8,154 nucleotides of DNA from Methanosarcinales archaeon (lineage in GTDB: Archaea; Halobacteriota; Methanosarcinia; Methanotrichales; Methanotrichaceae). A program made the translations under genes and the position numbers. Under the pieces are notes generated by a model that was not told the DNA's origin, did not search any database, and saw only the letters and a list, made by a program, of their open reading frames with translations. The stretch spans positions 1-8,154 of the forward strand of contig JAAEEW010000017.1 of assembly GCA_013415595.1 (NCBI GenBank). The letters run 5' to 3'. The stretch's first letter is position 1. Every line of letters begins with the position of its first letter. Shown here one piece after another: positions 1 to 5,185 of this stretch.

Positions 1-265
1 CCCCCTTTCCCGCTATCTTTCACCGTCCGGCCGGGGGCGTCCACTGGCCTCTACATGGCGTTCACCTGGGATCTAGCTGGTAGCTAGCTGAAAAAAGCCC
101 TTTTCCCCTGGCAGGGTGTATCGCTGATTGGAGGACGGCCCGGGGCTGCCGGGAGCTGTCGGGAAATCCCTGCCTGCTCCCCGACGACGCTCCTGCCGCC
201 CTCACCGCCCTCATCGATCTTGCGGCGGGGTCGTGAAAATCAAAGACACAAAATGGAGGACAGTC
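1..265. other. Non-coding left flank with small inverted repeats
   Basis: I see no credible gene here. Short open frames exist on both strands but lack family resemblance and good start signals. At 73-87 there is a perfect inverted repeat, CTAGCT-GGT-AGCTAG. It is followed at 93-104 by AAAAG-CC-CTTTT, a hairpin plus short T-run that could end transcription of a gene lying left of the window. Further right, GTCGGG (near 158) and CCCGAC (near 180) could pair. No convincing TATA box was found ahead of the small ORF at 266. Confidence 0.45.
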
Positions 266-358
266 ATGAACCGGGATATGGGGCACACCACCCTGATATT
301 TGACCTGATGCTGCTTGGCATGGCCATCTTCATGGGCATGTGGTCGTCCCTGACCTGA
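266..358 (+). CDS. Small Met-rich single-helix membrane peptide (30 aa), hypothetical
   Basis: I do not recognise this gene. The ATG has a strong Shine-Dalgarno, GGAGGA at 255-260, with a 5-nt spacer; this is the main evidence for translation. The 30-residue product is polar at its N-terminus (MNRDMGHTT) and then forms one hydrophobic segment from about residue 9 to 26, ending in WSSLT. Six of the 30 residues are Met. Those at 15, 19 and 23 are spaced i, i+4, i+8 and would line one face of a helix; Met5 and Met25 add to the count. Such a peptide would sit in the cytoplasmic membrane. A role in metal (for example Cu) binding or as a small subunit of a larger complex is only speculation. A longer in-frame start (TTG at 128) is less likely because it adds a Pro/Arg-rich low-complexity stretch. 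No TATA box was identified, so the gene may not be real. Confidence 0.42.
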   Translation: MNRDMGHTTLIFDLMLLGMAIFMGMWSSLT

Positions 359-409
359 GGCTTGAGGGCCTGGCCTCTGTGCGAGCCAGGCAGGTGCTGC
401 ATGGGCCGC

Positions 410-450
410 CCGGCTGCCGGCCTGCTGGCCTGCCAGCCTGGGTCAGCCGG
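410..450. repeat. GC-rich nested inverted repeat (potential stem-loop)
   Basis: The outer arms CCGGCTG (410-416) and CAGCCGG (444-450) are perfectly complementary. Inside them GCTGGC (424-429) and GCCAGC (432-437) form an inner 6-bp stem around a 2-nt centre. Transcribed, this could be a long imperfect hairpin downstream of the small ORF. It has no T-run after it, so it is not a clear terminator. It may be a structured 3' UTR or simply GC-rich low-complexity DNA. Confidence 0.4.
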
Positions 451-463
451 CCGGGGCGGTCTG

Positions 464-477
464 CGGACAATTGTCCG
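464..477. promoter_or_regulatory. Perfect 14-bp palindrome, operator-like
   Basis: CGGACAATTGTCCG is a perfect even palindrome centred between 470 and 471, with an AT core in an otherwise GC-rich neighbourhood. The shape suits a dimeric DNA-binding protein. It lies about 105 bp past the small ORF stop and about 150 bp beyond the 3' end of the cyclotransferase gene, not at a recognised promoter. Any function is therefore inferred from symmetry alone. Confidence 0.35.
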
Positions 478-510
478 TCCCTGGCCATCGTCAGGGGAAT
501 CATTCCGTCT

Positions 511-620
511 TTCTCTGGCCTTCATCAGCCCTCATCAGGCCTCATCAGGCCTCATCACCATTCATTGGCCCCCATCAGGCTTTTTCACCCTTCCTCACCC
601 CTCATCAGGGCTTTAGCAGG
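511..620. repeat. Degenerate tandem repeat, 10-bp period
   Basis: About eleven consecutive 10-bp units follow the consensus YTCATCAGGC. The best copies are at 521-560 and 601-610; units at 561-600 are more diverged. The period is exactly 10 bp, near one helical turn. Where two good units meet, AGGCCT palindromes arise, so GGCCT and AGGCC can pair around a 4-nt CATC loop. It ends 8 bp before the stop of the minus-strand cyclotransferase gene. It is far too short in period, and has no spacers, to be CRISPR. Slipped-strand expansion is the simplest origin. Confidence 0.75.
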
Positions 621-628
621 CTTCTTAA

Positions 629-1405
629 TCAGGCCGTCAGCTCGATCTCGTAGAGCTGAGGCCACAGCTTTCCCGTGACCAGCAGCCTATCCCCGTCCGG
701 ATCGTAGGCGATGCCGTTTAAAACATCATCCGGTGATCTTCCCTCCACCCACAGCCCCTGTAGATCCAGCCAGGCGGTGACGTTTCCCGACTGGGGGGAG
801 ATGATGGCGATTTTATCGGTGTAGTAGATGTTGGCGTAGATCAGGCCCTTCACGTACTCCAACTCATTTAGCCCGGTGAGGGGAGCCCCATCCGCCCGGA
901 CCGGCAGGACCTCCAGCCTCCTGAAGGTGGCCGGGTCCAGAAAATACAGGTTGGAGGAGCCGTCGCTCATGATCAGCCGGCTGGCGTCACTGGTTATGCC
1001 CCAGCCCTCGGTGGGATAGGCAAAGCTCTCCAGGAACTGCAGGGTTTGGTTGTCATAGATCAGGCCCAGGTGCGACTGCCAGGTGAGCTGGATGATCTTT
1101 CCCTGCCACAGGGTGATACCCTCTCCGAAGAGGTAGGGCGGCAGGATGACCGCCAGCAGGACCTCCCCGCTCTCCAGGTCCACTCTCCTCAGGCTGGACC
1201 GGCCGTAGAGCCCGGTGCTCTCGTAGAGCACGCCGTCCTGGAAGATGAGGCCCTGGGTGAAGGCCTGCCGGTCGTGGGGGTAGGTGCCCACCACCTGGTA
1301 TCCGTAGACCGGCACTCCGGATGAGGACTCCTGGGGGAGGGCCGGGGCGGCCATCACCAGCAGCAGGGCTGCCGCAGTCAGGATGACGGGGATTGAATTG
1401 GCCAT
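629..1405 (-). CDS. Secreted glutaminyl-peptide cyclotransferase (plant/bacterial beta-propeller type)
   Basis: This enzyme converts N-terminal Gln of peptides or proteins to pyroglutamate with release of ammonia, blocking the N-terminus. The 258-residue product starts with a hydrophobic signal segment (about residues 5-23, ending APALPQ), so it probably acts outside the membrane. The rest matches the Glu_cyclase_2 family: FTQGL (49-53), YESTGLYGRSSLR (61-73), FGEGIT (93-98), LTW (107-109), GWGIT (134-138), MSDGS (146-150), LNELEY (179-184), and the terminal DVLNGIAYD, VTGKLWP and LYEI. Length is normal for the family. I chose the ATG at 1405 because GGAG (1412-1415) lies 6 nt upstream. An in-frame ATG at 1420 adds MLEKT, gives the signal peptide a lysine, and sits almost exactly where the TATA box predicts transcription to start, so a leaderless start there is a real alternative. 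It is divergent from the tRNA gene. Its substrate is unknown. Confidence 0.9.
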   Translation of the reverse strand: MANSIPVILTAAALLLVMAAPALPQESSSGVPVYGYQVVGTYPHDRQAFTQGLIFQDGVLYESTGLYGRSSLRRVDLESGEVLLAVILPPYLFGEGITLWQGKIIQLTWQSHLGLIYDNQTLQFLESFAYPTEGWGITSDASRLIMSDGSSNLYFLDPATFRRLEVLPVRADGAPLTGLNELEYVKGLIYANIYYTDKIAIISPQSGNVTAWLDLQGLWVEGRSPDDVLNGIAYDPDGDRLLVTGKLWPQLYEIELTA

Positions 1406-1440
1406 AGTCTTCTCCAGCATGAATTGGTGTTACAAAGGGA

Positions 1441-1448
1441 GATAAAAT
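1441..1448 (-). promoter_or_regulatory. Probable TATA box of the cyclotransferase gene
   Basis: On the minus strand this reads ATTTTATC. An archaeal start site about 25 nt downstream falls near 1420. That gives either a leaderless mRNA beginning at the upstream ATG (1420) or a 15-nt leader carrying GGAG before the ATG at 1405. The upstream bases CGAAC are compatible with a BRE. Confidence 0.5.
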
Positions 1449-1488
1449 GTTCGATTAGCTATCTTTTCTTCAGACCAATCTCCCATTG

Positions 1489-1510
1489 AATGGCCGGGTG
1501 CCCGGCCATT
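1489..1510. promoter_or_regulatory. 22-bp inverted repeat between divergent promoters
   Basis: AATGGCCGGG and CCCGGCCATT are perfect reverse complements separated by TG. The left arm overlaps a second palindrome, CCATT-G-AATGG at 1483-1493, and another CCATT occurs at 1514-1518. The element lies about 21 bp upstream of the tRNA TATA box and about 40 bp from the TATA box of the cyclotransferase. Neither side is followed by a T-run, so an operator or activator site is more likely than a terminator. Function is inferred. Confidence 0.6.
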
Positions 1511-1523
1511 GCTCCATTCGTGC

Positions 1524-1537
1524 AAAAGAGCTTTATA
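1524..1537 (+). promoter_or_regulatory. BRE/TATA promoter of the initiator tRNA gene
   Basis: An A-rich BRE-like AAAAG is followed by TTTATA at 1532-1537. A start about 26 nt from the box centre falls near 1560, giving a 5' leader of roughly 13 nt to be removed by RNase P. The spacing and box fit a strong archaeal stable-RNA promoter. Confidence 0.65.
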
Positions 1538-1572
1538 CGGGATTAGATGATGAGGGGGTTGTACCTAACCGC

Positions 1573-1650
1573 AGCGGGGTGGGGTAGCCAGGAAATCCCG
1601 ACGGGCTCATAACCCGTAGATCAGTAGTTCAAATCTACTCCCCGCTACCA
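1573..1650 (+). tRNA. Initiator tRNA-Met (CAT), CCA encoded
   Basis: The acceptor stem AGCGGGG/CCCCGCT is perfect, with discriminator A and a genome-encoded CCA. The anticodon arm is ACGGG-CTCATAA-CCCGT with CAT at 1608-1610. The variable loop is AGATC. The T arm AGTAG-TTCAAAT-CTACT is intact. The three consecutive G-C pairs GGG/CCC next to the anticodon loop and the A1-T72 end pair are the hallmarks of archaeal initiator tRNA, separating it from elongator Met and from Ile2 (CAU) tRNAs. It delivers methionine to the P site with aIF2. There is no intron. A 3' end of this kind can serve as an integrase target, but I see no duplicated 3' tRNA segment downstream. Confidence 0.96.
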
Positions 1651-1909
1651 ATTCTACTAGTCAGGAATTCTCAGATTCTCAAACAAATTCTCAACTTGAA
1701 TTATCTTTCACCTCTTCGCCTAATTTGTGGCGCTCATATGCTTAGGCGCAAGTTAGAAGTAAGAAATCCTTAATTGATAATTTTGTAGCTAATATTACTT
1801 TATCCAGAAGAGGTATCAATTCATGTTTCGAATTTTTTCAATTTGTTTTCTGAAGAGAATTCATATTTGACCATAGAAAAAATTGCGTGGAGCCAAATAC
1901 GGATCCTCC
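1651..1909. other. AT-rich gene-free block between convergent tRNA and MFS genes
   Basis: No gene is seen. By hand count 1681-1860 is about 31% G+C (56 of 180), far below the flanking genes. Just after the tRNA, ATTCTCA occurs three times (1667-1673, 1675-1681, 1687-1693). CGCCTAA (1717-1723) and TTAGGCG (1742-1748) form a 7-bp stem with an 18-nt loop. T-rich tracts near 1833-1850 could stop plus-strand transcription. The block may be a decayed insertion next to the tRNA or a bidirectional termination zone. Confidence 0.6.
1877..1882 (-). terminator. Candidate U-tract terminator for the MFS gene
   Basis: On the minus strand this is a run of six T residues about 28 nt past the MFS stop codon, in AT-rich DNA. 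Archaeal RNA polymerase can terminate at such oligo-T tracts without a strong hairpin. No convincing stem precedes it, so the call is weak. Confidence 0.35.
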
Positions 1910-3238
1910 CTACTTGCTCGCCACAGCGATGTATCTTTCCGGAATCCGGGTTACATACGCCTTTTGGGAGATATGCAGCCACAGGGCCTCGCACAAAAGG
2001 CCGATCACGATGATCATCAAGCCCAGGGCCATAATAGTATTGCTCCAGTTCAGGGATATCATGGTCATGCCCACACTCCCCATCAGGATGCCGGAGCAGC
2101 TAAGCAGGGCGGCAGCCGATCCGGTATCTTCCCTCTGCTGCTCCAGCATCAGATTCGTGCCGGGAGTTCGCACGCAACTGGCGCTGATGGTGGCAGGCAA
2201 TAGCGAGAGGGCCAGGGTCCAGGGACGAAGGCCGCCAAAGAACGATACCAGCAGGCCGCTGGCAGTTATCATGGCAAAGCAGGCCACGATGATCGATCTG
2301 CGGCTGTATTTCCTGGAGACCCGCATGTAAATCATCGGGCCTGAGATCATTCCAAGGGCATTTGCGGCGAAATAGTAGCTGTAGACCTGCTCGGAAAGCC
2401 CGAAATGGTTGATATAAATGTAAGATGACGCGGCTATGAAGGCCATGGTGGAGACGCTTGGCAGAGAGAACAGGGCCAGCAGAGAGGAAAAGCCCGGATT
2501 CCTGGCCACGACGAACAGCCTGCCCAGGGCCTGGCTCATCGAGCCGCCGTACCGCTGGTCGATCGTCTCCTGCAGGGCTATTCCTCCGGCCAGGGCCAGC
2601 AGGCCGATGAGGGCCAGGGTCCAGAAGAGCCCCCTCCAGGAGAGGTACTTGAGGAGGAGCGCGCCCACAACCGGGGCCGCCACCGGCGATATCAGGACCA
2701 TGGACTGGACCATGGCCAGGATCGGCTCTCTGCTCTTGCTGTCATAGACGTCCTTGATCATGGCCGTGGCCACGGCAAAGGCGCCGCTGCCTCCGATGGC
2801 CTGCAGAATGCGAAAGGCTATCAGGTGATGGATATCCCCGGCCCCGGCGCAGGCAACGCTCGCCAGGGAATAGATGGCCAGGCCGGTCAACAATACCGGT
2901 TTTCGGCCGTATTTGTCGCTGAGCGGTCCCCAGATGAGCATGCCTGCGCTGAAGAATACGAAGAACAGGGTCAGGGTGAGATTGGCCAGGTCGGCAGAGA
3001 CGTCGAAGTACAGAGCCATGCCGGGGAGGGCAGGAAGATAAAGGTCTGTGGACAGGGGAACAAAGGCGCTGAGAAACGTGATGAGGGCAATCAGCCCCTT
3101 TTCTCCCAGATATTTTTGTTTGCGGGCGGGATGGGGTGCAGATGCGCCTGAATTCAGGGATTTTGTGACCCGGGGCTTCTTATCCGACAAAGCGGCCTCG
3201 TAGTCCTGCGGTTCATCACCATGCAGCTCTATCACCAC
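1910..3238 (-). CDS. MFS drug-resistance exporter, Bcr/CflA type (DHA1, 12 TM)
   Basis: This is a predicted proton-driven efflux pump in the cytoplasmic membrane; the substrate cannot be read from the sequence. Family marks are STDLYLPALP at residues 63-72 in TM1, as in Bcr/CflA proteins; motif A, GPLSDKYGRK (104-113), with Asp108 and Arg112 in the TM2-TM3 loop; RILQAIGGSG (143-152) in TM4; and the motif C-like SPVAAPVVGALLL (184-196) in TM5. Hydrophobic segments run to about residue 420, consistent with twelve helices. A 45-residue hydrophilic N-terminal tail precedes TM1 and is longer than usual. There is no later start codon that would shorten it, so I accept GTG at 3238, with a second GTG adjacent. 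No Shine-Dalgarno lies at normal spacing, and the TATA box predicts a leader of only about 10 nt. It stands alone, and the AT-rich block beyond its 3' end raises the possibility of acquisition. Confidence 0.9.
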   Translation of the reverse strand: MVIELHGDEPQDYEAALSDKKPRVTKSLNSGASAPHPARKQKYLGEKGLIALITFLSAFVPLSTDLYLPALPGMALYFDVSADLANLTLTLFFVFFSAGMLIWGPLSDKYGRKPVLLTGLAIYSLASVACAGAGDIHHLIAFRILQAIGGSGAFAVATAMIKDVYDSKSREPILAMVQSMVLISPVAAPVVGALLLKYLSWRGLFWTLALIGLLALAGGIALQETIDQRYGGSMSQALGRLFVVARNPGFSSLLALFSLPSVSTMAFIAASSYIYINHFGLSEQVYSYYFAANALGMISGPMIYMRVSRKYSRRSIIVACFAMITASGLLVSFFGGLRPWTLALSLLPATISASCVRTPGTNLMLEQQREDTGSAAALLSCSGILMGSVGMTMISLNWSNTIMALGLMIIVIGLLCEALWLHISQKAYVTRIPERYIAVASK

Positions 3239-3247
3239 TCAAACGAA

Positions 3248-3275
3248 GGAGGAGCTATTCCTCCGAACTATAAAG
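3248..3275 (-). promoter_or_regulatory. MFS promoter with an inverted repeat at the start site
   Basis: The plus-strand TATAAAG at 3269-3275 reads CTTTATA on the coding strand and predicts a start near 3245-3250. The inverted repeat GGAGGA (3248-3253), 5-nt spacer, TCCTCC (3259-3264) lies exactly between TATA box and start. A protein bound there would block transcription, a layout typical of locally repressed efflux pumps. No regulator gene is adjacent. The GGAGG it contains is about 21 nt from the GTG, too far for a normal Shine-Dalgarno. Confidence 0.5.
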
Positions 3276-3432
3276 TTTGTCTGTTCAGTCCCCGGTTCCC
3301 TTAACCTCGGTTGGAAATGAGGTAATTGCTGCACAGAGAACTGCTGTCCTGCCCCCTGCTTCTCCGCCAAAGCTCATCGAAAATAGGCTCTGCCTTTTCC
3401 CGGAAGCTGGAGCCTGGCCTCTCCCCACCGCC

Positions 3433-4644
3433 CTAAGCGTAGTGGGAGAGTACCTCTTTGGACTCCCCGCGCCTCTCCGAGACCAGCAGCTTGAAGACCG
3501 CTCGCTCCAGGTCGTTCTGATAGACCACGTTCCTCTCCTCCCGGATGGCGAACATCCCGGCCTCGGTGGCTATGGCCTTCAGGTCGGCCCCGCAAGCCCC
3601 CTCGGTCATCTCCGCCACCTGCCTCAGGTTCACGTTCGGGTCCAGGTTCATGGTCCGGGTGTGGATCTCCAGGATAGAGGCTCTGGCATCCTTGTTGGGC
3701 ATGGGCACGTAGATCATGCGGTCGAACCGTCCTGGCCGGAGCAGCGCCGGGTCCAGCATGTCCGGCCGGTTGGTGGCCGCCATGAGCTTGACCTCCCCCC
3801 GGGGGTCGAAGCCGTCCATCTCCGCCAGGAGCTGCATCAGGGTCCTTTGCACCTCCCGGTCGCCGCTGGTGGCCCCATCCATCCTCCGCGATCCTATGGC
3901 GTCCAGCTCGTCGATGAACACGATGGCCGGGGCCTTGGCCTTGGCCAGCTCGAACAGCCCCCTCACCAGCCTGGCCCCCTCGCCGATGTACTTCTGGACG
4001 AACTCGCTCCCCACCACCCGCAGGAAGGTGGCCTCGGTGCTGTTGGCCACCGCTTTGGCCAGCAGGGTCTTTCCCGTCCCCGGGGGCCCGTAGAGCAAGA
4101 CGCCCTTGGGCGGCTCGATTCCCACCTTCATGAACAGGTCCGGCCTCTTCAGGGGCAGCTCCACGATCTCCCTCACCTCGGAGATCTGGCCCTCCAGCCC
4201 GCCGATCATCAGGAACTGCTCGCTGGGCACCTCTTCGATCTCCATTCCAAAGACGGCCGGGTCCTTGGGCGAGGGCAGGATGCACATCACCGCAAAGGAC
4301 TGCTGATTCAGTCCCACCTGAACGCCGGGCTTCAGCTCCCCCTCCAGGAACTGGGAGATGTTGACCACAAACCTGGGGCCGGTGCTGCTCTTGACTATGA
4401 CCCTGCTCTCGTCCAGGACGTCGATCACCGTCCCGATGACCATGGGCCCCACCCGGAGGCGCTCCAGCTCGCTCTTGAGTTTCCTGGCCTCTCTCTCGAA
4501 CTTCAGCTTCTGGTTCTCAATTACCCGCTTCTCTCCCTCGACGCGGTCCTTTTGCTCCCTCAAAGAGAGGTTGCGCTCCTCTAGCTGGCGCATCCGGTCC
4601 AGAATGTATCGCGAAAAGTCAGCTCCGCCCTGGGATTCGTTCAT
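3433..4644 (-). CDS. pan: Proteasome-activating nucleotidase PAN (AAA+ ATPase)
   Basis: The hexameric cytosolic ATPase unfolds proteins and feeds them into the archaeal 20S proteasome. Counting from the ATG at 4644 (403 aa, normal length): a Glu/Lys/Arg-rich coiled coil at about 13-63; an OB domain at 67-130 with the conserved Pro of KSSTGP at 90; Walker A GPPGTGKT at 186-193; aromatic-hydrophobic-Gly pore loop Tyr219-Ile-Gly; Walker B FIDELD at 243-248; sensor 1 Asn292 (ATNRP); arginine fingers in RPGRFDR (303-309); and GADLKAI (352-358). GGAG is 5 nt upstream of this ATG. A TTG one codon earlier is possible but poorer. The C-terminus is His-Tyr-Ala. The HbYX gate-opening motif normally has a hydrophobic residue where this has His, while the penultimate Tyr is kept. 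The gene is divergent from MBF1 and shares its control region. Confidence 0.96.
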   Translation of the reverse strand: MNESQGGADFSRYILDRMRQLEERNLSLREQKDRVEGEKRVIENQKLKFEREARKLKSELERLRVGPMVIGTVIDVLDESRVIVKSSTGPRFVVNISQFLEGELKPGVQVGLNQQSFAVMCILPSPKDPAVFGMEIEEVPSEQFLMIGGLEGQISEVREIVELPLKRPDLFMKVGIEPPKGVLLYGPPGTGKTLLAKAVANSTEATFLRVVGSEFVQKYIGEGARLVRGLFELAKAKAPAIVFIDELDAIGSRRMDGATSGDREVQRTLMQLLAEMDGFDPRGEVKLMAATNRPDMLDPALLRPGRFDRMIYVPMPNKDARASILEIHTRTMNLDPNVNLRQVAEMTEGACGADLKAIATEAGMFAIREERNVVYQNDLERAVFKLLVSERRGESKEVLSHYA

Positions 4645-4693
4645 CAAATCTCCAAAGCTTATTAAACTCCGGGGGCTATAAAAGATTTCCGAG
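4645..4693. promoter_or_regulatory. Overlapping divergent promoters of PAN and MBF1
   Basis: Two AT boxes lie about 18 bp apart. CTTTTATAG on the minus strand (4677-4684), preceded by BRE-like GGAAAT, predicts a PAN start near 4655 and an 11-nt leader containing GGAG. TTATTAAA on the plus strand (4659-4666), preceded by BRE-like CCAAAG, predicts an MBF1 start near 4688. The first box is also a good plus-strand TATA box (TATAAAAG) and would then predict a start near 4703, at MBF1's second ATG. Each transcript runs across the other's box, so the complexes probably cannot assemble together. Confidence 0.6.
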
Positions 4694-5185
4694 ATGAGCG
4701 TGATGCAATGCGAGATATGCGGCGCGGAAATTCCTGGTCAGCCAACCAGAGTAGTGGTAGACGGGTCCGCCCTGGAAGTATGCAAGAACTGTGCTCGCTT
4801 TGGCAAATCCGAAGATAAATGGAGCCCGGTTACGCGAAAGGTGGTCCCGGTGGAGAGGGCATTTGCCGTCAGGCGCCCCAAGCCCCGGCGTGACCCCTTC
4901 AAGGACCTGGTGGATATAATTCCGGATTATGGGAATATCGTAAAAGAGGCTCGCGAGGGCATGAACATGACCCTGGAAGAGCTTGGCGTAAGGATAAAGG
5001 AGAAGGCCTCGCTGATCAAGAAGATCGAGAGGCAGGACATCGTTCTTGAAGACTCCATCAGGAAGAAGCTGGAAAAGGAGCTCAACATCAAGCTGACCGA
5101 CGAGGTCAAGGAAGAGAGATGGAAGTCGGGTGGCGACGGCAGAGGACTGACCCTGGGAGACATCGCCAGCATCAAGAAGAAATGA
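4694..5185 (+). CDS. Multiprotein bridging factor 1 (archaeal MBF1), zinc ribbon plus HTH
   Basis: This is the archaeal homologue of eukaryotic MBF1/EDF1. The eukaryotic protein bridges activators and TBP, and MBF1 proteins also associate with ribosomes. The 163-residue product has an N-terminal zinc ribbon with Cys6, Cys9, Cys30 and Cys33; a basic, proline-rich linker (about 45-70); and a Cro/C1-type helix-turn-helix at about 80-135, including MTLEELGVRIKEKASLIKKI. It ends in a Lys-rich tail. No Shine-Dalgarno precedes the gene, so it is probably leaderless. Archaeal homologues usually begin MQCEICG, which corresponds to the ATG at 4703, so the true start may be three codons later. It is the first gene of a probable three-gene operon, its stop overlapping the TsaC start, and it is divergent from PAN. 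Confidence 0.93.
   Translation: MSVMQCEICGAEIPGQPTRVVVDGSALEVCKNCARFGKSEDKWSPVTRKVVPVERAFAVRRPKPRRDPFKDLVDIIPDYGNIVKEAREGMNMTLEELGVRIKEKASLIKKIERQDIVLEDSIRKKLEKELNIKLTDEVKEERWKSGGDGRGLTLGDIASIKKK

Noticed and set aside
511..620. Minus-strand CTGATGA and GTGATGA words resembling box C/D sRNA boxes or a hammerhead core
   Set aside because: The words recur every 10 nt with C-like and D-like boxes overlapping, leaving no guide-length spacers. No matching GAAA core or stems for a hammerhead were found. They follow from the tandem repeat.
511..620. CRISPR array
   Set aside because: The period is 10 bp with no unique spacers and no cas genes.
340..678. 112-codon plus-strand frame containing His/Pro/Ser repeats
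   Set aside because: It overlaps the small ORF and the end of the cyclotransferase gene, and its repetitive product follows from the 10-bp DNA repeat.
1620..1909. Integration att site at the tRNA 3' end
   Set aside because: No second copy of the tRNA 3' segment and no integrase are visible in the window, so only the compositional anomaly is reported.
3304..3323. ACCTC...GAGGT hairpin between the MFS promoter and PAN
   Set aside because: Five-bp arms with a 10-nt loop and no U-tract; not distinguishable from chance.
3239..3432. Possible extra gene between PAN and the MFS gene
   Set aside because: No frame with a credible start and content; the gap holds the MFS promoter and PAN's 3' end only.
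3277..4584. 435-codon open frame on the plus strand opposite PAN
   Set aside because: It is entirely antisense to a fully motif-complete PAN gene. Its product is Leu/His/Gly/Pro-rich with no domain, as expected for a shadow frame in GC-rich DNA.
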